From positions 11,093,873-11,157,872 of the forward strand of contig NW_020653726.1 of NCBI RefSeq assembly GCF_003589595.1: DNA of 64,000 nucleotides, written 5' to 3'. This document shows positions 1 through 10,361 of the stretch, piece by piece. The first letter of the stretch is position 1; every line of letters begins with the position of its first letter. The position numbers were made by a program, and so were the translations under genes. This DNA is from Hyposmocoma kahamanoa. Its lineage: Eukaryota > Arthropoda > Insecta > Lepidoptera > Cosmopterigidae. Below the pieces are notes generated by a model, which saw only the letters and a list, made by a program, of their open reading frames with translations, did no database searches and had not been told where the DNA came from.

Positions 1-46
1 GTGCAATCCTGACTTGAGTATTGAGTAGAGTTCTAGAATACGACTC
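1..46. repeat. Right-hand end of a TTA-target inverted-repeat element
   Basis: These bases repeat the right-hand terminal sequence of the element at 8488-8649, ending in the motif GAGTTCTAGAATACGAC. The last bases are degenerate (CTCTAA where other copies have CCCTTA). The rest of the copy is cut off by the window start. Confidence 0.6.
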
Positions 47-596
47 TAATTATCACAAGAATGCCATATTAAAATACTCCGTTAGCGCACTCGATGGATA
101 GCACTCCTGTTTTAATAAATGTCCTGGGCGATTACAAACACCATCACGTTTCGAGCTTCACATACCGAGGAATTGAACTTGCGGTATTGGGACGAGTGCT
201 CGGTATGAGCCATTTATTTTCGTTAGAAACCCTACCCAAAGTTGCCGTGACAGGTGGCGGTGGCTTTTCTACAAAAATGCAATAACTTCCTTTAACTACT
301 TCATTACAATTTTAATTAATTAAATAAGTAAGGTGGGTTTTGAAAGGTTGATCCATAAGTGTATTGTAATAAGCAAGATCAAAACAGAACAATAGTAAAA
401 ACAGTTGTTTTGGTTCAAAGAGAACCAACGATACAAAGACATTGAATTTAAATAACAGACAGAAGGAACGAATGCCTCCATGAGTCGCTGACATATCGCG
501 AAAATGAGACTTAAAAAAAAACCGATCTCAAAAGGATTCCACGAATGAATTACGTGTATTTGCCAAATTTTATTGAAATTTAGAAGTGCGCGAAAC
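47..596. other. No recognisable feature
   Basis: AT-rich sequence with only short chance open frames. Nothing here resembles a known protein or repeat. Confidence 0.5.
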
Positions 597-757
597 CGGA
601 CTCATCTCCTAGTTTGCCACCCTTAGAGGTGGAATATTTTCTTCAAATTTAAATGGGACTAATACTGAAGTACCCTTTTTCTAACAAAATCATACATACA
701 AAAAATACAGTCGAATTGTTCTCAATCCCTCATCCTTTTTTGAAGTCGGTTAAATAT
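597..757 (-). repeat. Unclassified dispersed repeat, minus copy
   Basis: The reverse complement matches 36255-36432 over about 160 bases. Shared landmarks in order are CTTCAAAAAAGGA, a TTTTTTGTATGTATG stretch, GGGTACTTC, and GGGTGGCAAACTAGG. Two diverged copies in opposite orientation show a dispersed element. No tRNA promoter boxes or terminal inverted repeats are evident, so the class is open. Confidence 0.6.
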
Positions 758-1796
758 GAAATGTAAATTGATTCTTTCAGCTTCTCACACTAATAATGAG
801 CGACAGAGACAACACAGACATTGCAACATATAGTTGCAAGTTATGTTTTCCTCGTTAAAGTCGACTTGTAACTCAACACGTTACTGCGCCTACCTACGTT
901 TACCAAAAAAAAAAGCATGAACCCGACAGGTGTTCATCGTTCGTCTCGCTGCAGACTGAAAATAAAAAAAAACACATTTTGATGTAACTAAATGATATAT
1001 ATAATTCACTGTTAATATATAACTAGGTATAGTTAATGTTGGAAGGTACATGTACTAAAATTCTCTTGTATTGATTCTTTCTTCTTGTATTGATTGATTG
1101 ATTCTCGCAATGATAGATCCTTTAATGGTTATTGTGGACTGTCGGGATAGACTTTACTACATATGTAAACATAATAATAGCAAACAGGTTACGTGATAGA
1201 TGAGCAAAGTTACAGAAGGTGTCAGTGTGTGATCAAAAGTAACCGTTCGCGCTGACGGAATGTAGGTAAACAACAATACCATTTAAAGTAATCGGATGAT
1301 GGAGATGCAAATATGAAATTATTATATAAAATTTCTAATTCACTGAGCGCATATAAAAAATTATTTAATGCAAATCAACTGTTACAAATTAATTATGCCT
1401 GAAATTTAATCTTGAAATGTAATTTACCTTAAAAATGTAATGTACCTTAAAAAATCCTCTAGCGTTATTACAGTTTGTAAAGGTAAAAACGAAGAATAAT
1501 GTAATCCGTTTAAAAATTGTTAATGAGCGCTTTATGGTTTTACAGGTAAGACAAGGATTAACAACGAATGACAACTACTAGCTGTGCGTGCAAGTGCCAC
1601 TTTGATGTAAGCAAAGATTTGGTATGTGGGCTTATACTGAAGATTTAGGGACTCGCTACACTTCGATAATTATCGGCTTCAAGCAATTCCACATCGATAT
1701 GTGGAAGGACTTTGCGTACACAGAAAAAAAGAATTTCTACTAATAAGAAAGAGCAATTTCTCAAAATATTTGCTAATTCTGAAAAAATATTTATTA
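758..1796. other. No recognisable feature
   Basis: AT-rich sequence with A-runs. No conserved coding frame or repeat copy was recognised. Confidence 0.5.
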
Positions 1797-1960
1797 AAAG
1801 TAATAAAACATTGAGTTCTTAGGTTTTCGCGATTGTTACACATAGGAAATGAAACTATTGTTCCGGATTTAAATCGTGTATATTTGTTTTTTCAAACAAA
1901 CCGACGTTTCGGGCCCTTTACAGGTCCCATGGTCACGGTTGACTGAGGTGGTACAGTCTT
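1797..1960. repeat. Penelope-type terminal sequence
   Basis: It begins with GAGTTCTTAGGTTTTCGC and includes CACATAGGAAATGAAAC. The same opening is found at 29112 and 37366, and the part around 1840-1897 is found inverted at 3905-3966. It lies downstream of the endonuclease stop codon as read on the minus strand. Confidence 0.7.
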
Positions 1961-2188
1961 CAAAAAGTTATGTCTAATATTGATGCAAACCACCCTATTT
2001 TTTCACTATAGTTACAATAGTTATTAATTAAATACCTTATTTTTAATTTTACAAAGAAAACATTCCAATTTACGCTATATTAAGTTTTACAAATTATTTT
2101 ATTGAATGAATTTTTATTAAGTTCAATTTATTAATAATTATTAATAGAAATTAGAATAAACTAAAACATATTAATTAGTACTGCAGTC

Positions 2189-2631
2189 TTATGTCTGTTT
2201 GGGATTTTTCATTAGAGGAAATACTGGATCCCAAACTGGTGGTACGGAGAAACCATCTTCCCTGTTGAAATTAGGATGTTTTTTAATTCCAATGGCCTCT
2301 CGCAGCATCCTGGGTAGATAACGGACTTCTTTTGCAAGGACCTGGGGTTTGTCAAATTTCATTGAATGTGTAGGTTTATCCACGACATGCTCGCAGACTG
2401 CATACTTGTTTACGCGACGGTGTTTGACATCAGCTATATGTTCTTTGACGCGGGTACAAATACTTCGCTTTGTTTGTCCAATATAAGAGAGACCGCACTC
2501 ACAGTCAAGCTTGTAAACTCCTGCATCCTGTAAGGGGATGTTACATTTCACGGGTCTCAGGAACTGAGAAATCTTCCTCAGGGGCTTGAAATAGGTCTTG
2601 ATAGATACACGCCTGAGGACTCTTCCGATCT
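2189..2631 (-). pseudogene. GIY-YIG endonuclease domain of the Penelope-like element
   Basis: This is the C-terminal endonuclease half of a Penelope-like polyprotein, which nicks target DNA for target-primed insertion. The frame reads from IGRVLRRVSIKTYFKPLRK through GVYKLDCECGLSYIGQTKR to a TAA at 2191-2189. The CxCG followed by YIGQTKR is the core of the GIY-YIG fold in these elements. The downstream H, C and H residues (KEH, CEH, THS) fit the family's metal-binding pattern. The frame is open across the whole fragment, but it is separated from its reverse transcriptase by the LINE insertion at 2632-3268. An apparent upstream extension of the frame to 2719 is translated LINE sequence, not part of this protein. 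Confidence 0.8.
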
Positions 2632-3268
2632 CGACAAGGTGCACCGATTTTTTACTCCAGAGCTGCGATACCTGTTGTATAAAGCTCAGGTCCGAAGCAG
2701 CATGGAGTACTGTTCGCACCTTTGGGACGGCTCTGCCAAGTACTTGCTCGATGCCCTAGATGGACTGCAGCGCTACGCCTTCCGTGTTGTCAACGATCCT
2801 CATGTAACTGAGCATGCGGAGTCGTTACAGCTTCGCAGAGATATAGCGTCTCTTAGCGTATTCTATCGTCTGTACCACGGTGAGTGCTCTGAAGAGTTAT
2901 TCAACCTTGTCCCTTCCTCTCCTTTCCATCAGCGGACCACCCGTGCCGGACTGCGTTGCCACAGTTGGACGGTCAGTTCAATACCGTCCCGCACTAAAAA
3001 GTTTGGCAATTCGTTTTTATGCCGAACCATCAAATTGTGGAACCAACTCCCGGCGCATGTATTCCCTCCCCTCTATAACATCGGGTCCTTCAAACGTAGT
3101 GTGAAGAAGCATTTGGCCAGACCGGCAAAATGATAGTGACGGAGTGAAGATATTTGTGTTTTCCATCCGTTACTCTCATCTCTGGACTGTATTCGCACTT
3201 TCCATCAGGCGCGGTGCAGTCATTTTGCCGAGTCACAATAAATAAAAAAAAACAAAAAAAAAAAAAAA
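2632..3268 (+). mobile_element. 5'-truncated CR1/Jockey-type LINE
   Basis: The fragment encodes the C-terminal end of a non-LTR reverse transcriptase polyprotein (frame 2639-3133). It contains VRSSMEYCSHLWDG, YHGECSEELF and TIKLWNQLPAHVFP, motifs common downstream of the polymerase domain in insect CR1/Jockey-type LINEs. A short 3' UTR follows and ends in an A-rich tail (about 3237-3268). The flanks carry an ATCT duplication (2628-2631 and 3269-3272). Removing the insert restores the host frame D-K-I-G-R of the Penelope-like element. The open C-terminal frame and long A tail suggest that this insertion is younger than its host element. Confidence 0.85.
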
Positions 3269-3926
3269 ATCTTGTCTGTAACACCTCTCACGTAAGGTAA
3301 GACGGCAGGTCTTCGCTCGAATGTTGGTGGTTTCACACGGGGCGTGTGGCATTGGCGTGGAATCTTCAATTTATTCGCATGTAGGACTTGCTTTATATGT
3401 TGAAGTTCCCCTGCCAGATGATTACTGTCGCAGACACCAAGTGCTCTCTGAAACAAAGATTTGCCCACGGTAGCTAACTGGCTAGGATGGTGATGGGAAT
3501 TACCATTGAGATACCTATCGGTATGGGTTTTTCTTTCGAAATACAGTGTGGCCTGAGGTGTTATTAGGATTTCTTTTAATTAAAACATGTAAGAAAGCTA
3601 AAGTACCACAATTCTCTTGTTCCATAGTAAATTGGATCTTAGTACTAAAAGAATTAAGATGGTCCAAGAAAGAAGGTATGCTATCTTTAGGTAATATTGT
3701 GAAAGTATCATCAACGTACCGTTTGAAAATCTTCGACATAGCTGGGGTCAACTCGCTCCTCGAAGTCTTCCATGAAAATATCGGCTACAACGGGAGATAC
3801 CGGGGAGCCCATCGCTATACCGTAAATTTGTAGGTAGAACTCATTATTCCACAATAGATAGCCTGATGTTAGGCAGTGTTCTAATAATTCCGCATATTCA
3901 ATGGACATATTTGTTTGAAAAAACAA
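3269..3926 (-). pseudogene. Reverse transcriptase fragment of the Penelope-like element
   Basis: Two overlapping minus-strand frames encode polymerase motifs in order. The first (3926-3711) has GIAMGSPVSPVVADIFMEDF. The second (3751-3515) has the catalytic motif RYVDDTF. A third frame (3468-3269) encodes the thumb region with HIKQVLHANKLKIP and ends LPYVRGVTDKI at the LINE insertion. Frame changes between the pieces show decay. The domain should begin well upstream of 3926, so the N-terminal fingers are lost and the sequence instead passes into the inverted terminal repeat. The family assignment rests on the GIY-YIG domain that follows. Confidence 0.75.
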
Positions 3927-3966
3927 ATATACGCGATTTAAATCCGGAAAAATAGTTTCATTTCCT
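3903..3966. repeat. Inverted copy of the Penelope terminal sequence
   Basis: The reverse complement of this stretch matches about 1840-1897 with about two mismatches, including GGAAATGAAACTAT and CCGGATTTAAATCG. It abuts the truncated reverse transcriptase fragment. Confidence 0.75.
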
Positions 3967-4734
3967 ATAATAAAATATCGTCATTACAAAAATATTGCTT
4001 ATCTTTTTGTAATACAATTTTACTCTTAACTTTATTTTAACTCTTAGACAAATACATTCACTTCAAGATTTTATTTCATTTCTAATCAATTAATTGGACA
4101 TTACTTACATCAAGAAATTTTTACCTCTTACATCAAATTTAAATAATCTTAAATGAATTCAAAATTTCTTGGGTGTATTTTAAGAAAATATATTCTTAAA
4201 CAAAAAAAGAAGTAATTGGCTATTCAGATTAATATTCTAAATTCTAGAGTATATACTTAAAGCATCATTTCGTTGCGTTTTCATAGTCAATGTTGTCGTG
4301 ACATGTCGCCGAAGGCGCACGCGGAAACGATTACTTTTACTTGTGCTTGTAATCATAAAAATCATAAACAGTCATTTATCCAAAGAAACAATACGTAGTA
4401 TCTCTAGTTTGTTAGGGAGTTATTTATAGTCATAATTTAAGAAATTTGGTTTCAGCATGAAATCAAACTACACTTGTAACAAGCATAACTACACTTCCAT
4501 AACGCCACTGCTAGATGGCATTAGTTGTACTCTGAAACGCGCTATCGTTTTGTTAACTTCAATAGTATAAAGTCATCTCATATATATTTGGAATCGTTAG
4601 TATTTAGGGGTTATGAGCCTTCAGCTCGCTCTTTTCTCCGGTGGCGTAGTCAAGGCCATCAGCGGCCAACTGCAAAATATCCTAGACATGGGGAACAGCG
4701 TTACATTTTTATCGCCGTGACTGTCGTTCCGGTT
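3967..4734. other. No recognisable feature
   Basis: AT-rich sequence without a convincing coding frame or a repeat match elsewhere in the window. Confidence 0.5.
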
Positions 4735-5456
4735 CCAAAAAAATCACAGTGATAAATCATCGTGATTTTGTCACGACTATACTTCCGTGACCTTGTTACG
4801 CCTACAACTTACATCACGATATACGGTTTTAGCCAGCGGCTTCTTTCTAATACTCATGGCCGTTTTTTATACAATGATTTAAGTTTTTACTCCCTTTGTA
4901 ATAAGTTTCAATTCCATTCAAAAAGTTGATTTTGTATTTAATGTAATTTTGTTTGTTACTTATTTAATGCGAATCTTTGGATTGTTAAAAATAGCAATAA
5001 AGTAATTATATTTCTAGTAGAATACACAAAGTAGATTATACATAAATATAAAATACCAAGTCTTCCTATAATAAAACAAAAAAATATTTTACTTTGTTCA
5101 TAAATAGGTTTACAATAACTGCTGCATATTTTTTTCATCCGCTCTGTCTAGTAGTAATAAGCACCTACGACCCTTGTGAGTGAGCAAAGAAAGTCATCCT
5201 ATTTCATTTACTCCCATTGCCGAAATGGCCCGATTTGAAGAGAACTACGAGTGGCGCGCTCAGTCACCACAGAACGGAGATCGCGCATTGTATCAAATAC
5301 GTATGTCGTGATGTGAGTGACGGGGATAGCTATTGGAACGGAGGAACACCTATGTGACTTTGGAACGTCGTTCTTTCGGAACGAGTCACGGTGATTCTGT
5401 TTGACGGCGGATCATCGTGATTTTTTCATCGTGACGATATTTATCACCCACCTCTA
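4735..5456. repeat. Possible old DNA transposon with related ends
   Basis: The left end has GTGATAAATCATCGTG followed by TTGTCACGA. The reverse complement of the right end (5411-5452) has GTGATAAATATCGTCACG. The ATCATCGTGATTTT block also recurs in direct orientation near both ends. The middle shows no coding frame. The terminal match is short, so the boundaries and class (possibly hAT-like) are tentative. Confidence 0.35.
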
Positions 5457-6507
5457 ATCCTTCATAAAAAAAAGGAATCGTTAGTGCTTTCTGCCGCTGT
5501 GGCAGTTATACGGCACTGAATGGTACTTAAGTATTTGAGAAGATTCCATCCTATTTGTGCTACTTTAAGGTTTGGCACTGAACTGTGTGCTCTCACTCTA
5601 GTGAGACATACTGTTGGGTCCAAAACCCTGTAAATTTAGAAAACATAAATTTTCAGTCAAATAATGAAGTACCTCTCAATTTTTCACTTTTTTTTTTTCA
5701 AATCAAAATCGGACATTTTTAATAACAAATAAATATTTTATTGAATCTAGAGTGGCTTTGTGACTTGAAGTAAATTAATTTGCTCTTGGATTAAATATTT
5801 CTGTCTTATAACTAAAATACACTTTTGAGACGTTTTTTTACTATTATAAAGTAATTATTCTCTAGCGTCTATAGGGAGAGGATCGTTTTGTTGGATTTAA
5901 TAAATTTGTCTTCATAAAAAGAATTTTGTCTTTTTCTAAGTAGTCTGTTTTTACCGTGTAGGCACTAACTAAGCTACTTTGAAATTCTGAAAATAAACCA
6001 AATTCGTAATAATTTCCGAAGAAAAAACAGCTTAATTTGATGTTTTACAATTTTCTAATTCCTACAATTATCAAAAATATTAACATGAAAATGTAATAGT
6101 ATTAATAACCGGTTTGTAAGTATCAATCCAACATTCTTGTAGCTATTTGGTCACCGTTCAATAGGTAGTGAAAGGGCTAAGTTAAGGACAATGCATTCAC
6201 TCTACTCGCAAGCGCCACGCTCTAGGTTAGCAAACTGTTCGTTGCATCTGGTTTCGTGATTTGAGCGCACGCATACCCGTTGCCAGTTACCTGCACGACC
6301 GGTCTTCCGTCCTCCTCGCACACAGTGGGCACTGTTGCTCTCTCCCCCTCACACGCGCCGCGGCTGCAACGTTGCGTCTACATCGCATGCACAGTAAAAT
6401 TGTTATCCAATAGTGTGGTTCAGTTAACACATGTTACCTTTGTAGATGTCTACTTTATTAACGTCTTAGTTTATATAGATTTTAAGACTTTCGTGGTTAT
6501 TCACTAA
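5457..6507. other. No gene; a moderately GC-rich stretch at 6200-6390
   Basis: The first 700 bases are AT-rich and featureless. Bases 6200-6390 are clearly richer in C and CpG than their surroundings and match nothing else here. A regulatory role is possible but unsupported. Confidence 0.4.
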
Positions 6508-6569
6508 ATGATTATCACTAGTATCAGGTGTCATACCGTGGTAAGAAACCTGATACTAGTGATAATCAT
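6508..6569. repeat. Perfect 22-bp hairpin
   Basis: Bases 6508-6529 and 6548-6569 are exact reverse complements, separated by an 18-base loop that contains TACCGTGGTA, which can pair with itself. A SINE begins about 10 bases downstream. Confidence 0.9.
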
Positions 6570-6579
6570 CTTAGTTTAT

Positions 6580-6790
6580 AATAATAATAATAACGCGCAA
6601 AGTCATAGCCCCGCACTAGGGAACCCCTGTATCGCGGGTGCCAGGAACACACATATACAGTCACAAATTACACCCATACTCACGAGAGAAATAAATGTAG
6701 GCCATACAAATATTTCTCCCGGCCCCGGGAATCGAGTCCGGGATCTCTGCGTGCTAGACCAAAATGGTAACCGTTCGGCCACGGAGGCAG
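6580..6790 (-). mobile_element. SINE family 1, minus copy
   Basis: On the minus strand it opens with the tRNA-like head CTGCCTCCGTGGCCGAACGG, containing an A-box. A B-box-like region follows (GGACTCGATTCC), then a conserved body and an (ATT)n tail that appears here as ATAATAATAATAA at 6580-6593. Pol III promoter boxes, length of about 210 bp and a simple-repeat tail define a SINE. Other copies lie at 11308, 17211, 27819, 29545 and 39884. Confidence 0.85.
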
Positions 6791-7527
6791 TAAAATAACA
6801 AACTAGTGGAGTATTTCCACAAAAAAATATTATGAATATCATTATGTAAAAATATCCTAATGGTTCAATAAAAATAAATAAAGATGCCTATGGTTCATAG
6901 TAAAATTGCAGCAAATCTAGAAAAGGGCTTTTGCCGAGTTAACAATAGTTCTATCGATATACGATATACTTTTATTTAGTGTATCCAATAGGTATATTCA
7001 ATGCAAAATACAAAACAAACTCTTTATTCTCTCTAAACTCTAATATTTAGAGTTTTTCACACAAGTAAACTGTATTTCAAATGATGTTGTCTAGCGCAAA
7101 CTTACTATCTAAATCATTACACCGTGACAGCAGGCTGCTCCGGCGCAGAGTTACGGTAGAAACGTGATGGTTTTACCTGGCAGAGGCCAAGCCAGCCCGG
7201 TCTCTATGCATTATACAATATACACATTGAATTCTAGCATCACTATTCTTCTCGGATACATTGCTTGTCTTATTGAGTTGTCGCTCAACTACATTTAAAT
7301 ACATTTTGTTTGATCCTTTGTTAAATCCAATCATTTGTTTAAAACAGACTAAAATACGAACGTAACGAACTAAAACTAGTTAAGTATGTAGTAAGACAGG
7401 ACAGACACAGATCTTCTAAATAATGAATTTTCTAATTCCATATACTAGTCAAATTTAACTACTTACAAATTCAAGAAACTTCTTGTTTTATTTCCTTGAA
7501 TATAAAGGATAACACGTAAACTTATAG
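6791..7527. other. No recognisable feature
   Basis: AT-rich sequence. Bases 7120-7210 are slightly richer in GC but encode nothing recognised. Confidence 0.45.
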
Positions 7528-7587
7528 TGCACCCCACTATAAGTTTGAATGAATAAGAAAAAATACTATAAATAGTCAGAAATTAAT

Positions 7588-8699
7588 TTATTGTTTCTCA
7601 AAATATTCTCCGTTAGCGTTAATGCACTTTTTCATACAAGTGAACCAATTTTGAAAACATTTATGCCACTCCGTGACAATCTCTGAAACATATTTTTCAT
7701 ACTTTTCAACAGCCTCTTCAGGTGATGAAAATCGTTGACCGTGTACTAGTTCTTAATTTTTGGACATAAACAAAAGTCACAAGGTGTCAGGTCGGAACTC
7801 ATAAGGTCAACGTTGTTCACCTTCAAAAATTAATTTGTCTGTCTGGCCGTGTGAGAACTGGCGTTATCGTGGTGCAAGATGATACGGCGTTTACGGTTAT
7901 TTTTACGGAGTTTGTCAATAACTTCCGGCAAACAAATGGTCGTGTACCAATCACTATTCACGGTACAACGATTCTCCAAAGCAACAGTAGCCACGTGTCC
8001 AGTTTTATTAAAAAAAGAAGCAATCATCCGCTTAGAGGCACTTTGAACGCGCGCCACTTTGGTTGGTTTCGGCTCATCTCGAAAGACCCATACGCTCGAT
8101 TGCTGCTTTGTTTTGGGATCATAACTAAAAATCTATGTTTCGTCACCTGTTACTATGTCTCACACCAAATTTGATGCCCCTTCGTTGAATCTGGTAAGCA
8201 TAGCATTCCACTAAGTGATGCGATCCGTTTTTTGAGCTTCAGTCAAATTGTGTGGGATCTCATGGTATGTCACATGCCTGTTTCTTTTGATCATACGGCG
8301 CACTGCATCGATGTTGTTGTTGTTCACAGCAGTGGACGGGCGACCATCACGAAATTCGTCACTGAGATTCATACGACCGCGTTTAAATTCTGCAAACCAG
8401 CTATAAATAGTCGTCTTGCATGGTGCTTCATCGTCAAAAGCTGTTTGAAGCCAAGCGAAGCTACGCTGAGCTGTTAAATTACACTTAGGGTCGTATTCTA
8501 GAACTCTACTCAATGCTCAAGTCAGGATTTGAGTATGGTTTAAAGCACTCGAAATCATACTCAAGTCCCAGCCATTAGGGTATTTCCAGTGCTTGTGTTT
8601 CCAGTGTAATCCTGACTTGAGCATTGAGTAGAGTTCTAGAATACGACCCTTAAAGTCGTAGAAAATCATGCTACGACAATTTTCACGAGTTAAATCCAT
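7588..8699 (-). pseudogene. Mariner transposase, broken
   Basis: Starts with MDLTRENCRSMIFYDFK, is interrupted by a 162-bp element at 8488-8649, and resumes with CNLTAQRSFAWLQTAFDDE. The N-terminal DNA-binding part ends at VTYHEI and joins directly to PHNLTEAQK, so roughly 35-40 residues usual in the family are deleted. The catalytic region keeps VTGDE, but two family tryptophans are stop codons. HHDNASSHTA carries the second aspartate. SDLTPCDF carries the third, with a few residues before it lost. A further stop follows KIKN. The end NANGEYFEKQ and its TAA at 7590-7588 are typical of mariner. The element is inactive. Confidence 0.9.
8488..8649. mobile_element. 162-bp TTA-target MITE inside mariner
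   Basis: The terminal inverted repeats begin GGGTCGTATTCTAGAACTC and are close to 40 bp long. TTA flanks both ends (8485-8487 and 8650-8652). Removing the element and one TTA restores the mariner reading frame D-F-K-C-N-L. A TTA duplication with ends starting GGG fits PIF/Harbinger-type elements (family knowledge). Related copies lie at 24411-24560 and at the window start. Confidence 0.9.
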
Positions 8700-8880
8700 G
8701 GTGATGTAGACAACCAATTTCTAAAATGACGCCACAATGTAAAAACAAGTGACAGTCAGATGAAACAAACTGTATTCTACAGCCGAAGAGTTCCATTTTC
8801 AAATATTATAATTACTTTTTAAATATTGTTTATGTAAGTGGCCAGTTCCGGCAAGTTATAGTGCGCCCACACAAGTCTAT

Positions 8881-10330
8881 GTAGTATGCAGTTCCTATTA
8901 TGGCGTAAGAAATGGTTTCGATAGTAAGTGGTGCAAGTATTATTAGTAATATATTCATGCAAACCTAAATATAAATATGAATGAGGTTATCCTAAAGTGG
9001 AACTGCGTGGTTATATTTCTATAAAGTTTTTCTAGAAATCCAATTAATAAATGTGGCCAAAAATCTTTCGAAATAAAATCTATTTGATTTGTTCGTTATG
9101 CCTTGCGTATTTAAAAGTATTTACTATTTTTTCGTCGGGAATAGTGCAATTCCGTGTAACTCGCATTGGATAATTCCGCGTATGTGACACATGTAGCTAA
9201 TTTGATTCTTGCATGCCAGTGAACGTGCGTAAGAAATGTTCTTAACGCCATTTGCGATTGATGAACAGAAAACCTGAAAGCAAAAAAAATTCGGTGAATA
9301 ACAAATTCACGTATCTGTCATCAGGCGCAAAGATGGCAGTGGATTAAAACCCAATCCGCCCGCATGGGTTTTAACTACGTTTTTATCCATAACGCCCGAT
9401 TTTAACCCATTTCTGTCCAAAATCGTGAGTGGAAACCATTATACGCGGTAAATGACAATTTTTTTTTCCTTTATTTCGTATTAACATAATATTATATAGT
9501 AGTTACTATATAACTTTCAAATTATAGCAATAACACTGTCTGAATTACACTACAATTAATGACTGTTTTATTGGAATTTAATTTACACATTAAAATAAAA
9601 CATACGATTCCAAACACTGTAACTACAAAAATTCAATATAATGAGGCTAAACAGGATAGTTCTGTGTAAGTAGTTGAGAACTTAAATAGTCTGCAGACAG
9701 AAATATAGGTAGAATATAAGCGGGTTTTACGTAGAAAATCTTCCCATTAAAACTTTTGATAACTAATTAAGTTAAAATTAAAGATAACCCCGATGTAAAA
9801 GATATACTCCAAAAATCTCCATCTATACCGATGACAACTACTCGTCGAGAACAATTTCATGAGTTCAGACATTCAAACAAGATAATTTTGCTGTAAGTAC
9901 ATGAGGAGTTGCGTAGAATCGTAATTGCGGCATCAAAATGTAATTTACCATATTATTGTAATGACGTCAAATTTTCATAGTATACCAATATTCAAGTTAG
10001 TCGATCAAGTGAAAGTAAAATAAATTTTCATTTTATGACAGATCCCTACACTAACTTGGAAAAGAACTGACGATCTTTAACGACTGAACCGGGTCATGAA
10101 ACATAACTAGAACCATGTCAACTAAATTAGTCTTTCAAATTAAAAAAAAACCGCTTTGATATCAGGCCATCTGTTTAGGAACTACGATTCCACAAACAAT
10201 ACACAGACAAAGGCTTCTAACGGGGGTTATAGTATATATATAGGGGTAATAGTCGGGGGTTAAAAAACAGAAATTTTGTCACGCCTTTACTCGTAAAACA
10301 GAAATTACCAGCAGAGGAATTTTTATTTTA
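8881..10330. other. No gene; one small inverted repeat
   Basis: AT-rich sequence. A 10-bp inverted repeat (TTAAAACCCA and its complement, 9344-9374) is the only structure noticed. Confidence 0.45.
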
Positions 10331-10361
10331 TAATATCAAGTGACGGGGCGAACAAGTCGTG
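10331..10361 (+). repeat. Fragment of the 240-bp repeat family
   Basis: AATATCAAGTGACGGGGCG followed by AACAAGTCGTG matches the left end of the family seen complete at 26871 and 62680. Similarity stops abruptly afterwards. Confidence 0.65.

Larger units (their letters stand above)
1797..3966 (-). mobile_element. Penelope-like retroelement, truncated and interrupted
   Basis: Read on the minus strand, the element runs from a reverse transcriptase fragment (3926 to 3269) to a GIY-YIG endonuclease (2631 to 2189). This is the order typical of Penelope-like elements. The N-terminal part of the reverse transcriptase is missing. The bases near 1840-1897 recur inverted at 3905-3966 with about two mismatches over nearly 60 bases, so the copy is framed by inverted terminal sequences. 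A LINE at 2632-3268 splits the coding region. Related terminal sequences occur at 29112 and 37366. The copy cannot make a complete protein. Confidence 0.8.
7528..8880 (-). mobile_element. Degenerate mariner transposon
   Basis: It contains a decayed mariner transposase on the minus strand. Sequence outside the frame ends in related inverted motifs: CACTATAAGTTTG near 7528 and, on the opposite strand, CACTATAACTTGC near 8870. These may be remnants of the terminal repeats, but the match is only about a dozen bases, so the outer borders are approximate. Confidence 0.65.

Noticed and set aside
2639..2719. Upstream extension of the GIY-YIG frame to an ATG at 2719
   Set aside because: These codons are the antisense of the inserted LINE; the real host frame stops at the insertion border.
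6721..6790. tRNA genes suggested by A- and B-box matches here and at 11440, 18500, 23640, 51320 and 40000
   Set aside because: All lie in repeats with SINE bodies and tails or lack a foldable cloverleaf with paired acceptor ends.
8488..8513. First residues (MSRVLEYDPK) of the apparent mariner frame starting at 8513
   Set aside because: They are translated from the MITE terminal repeat, not from mariner.
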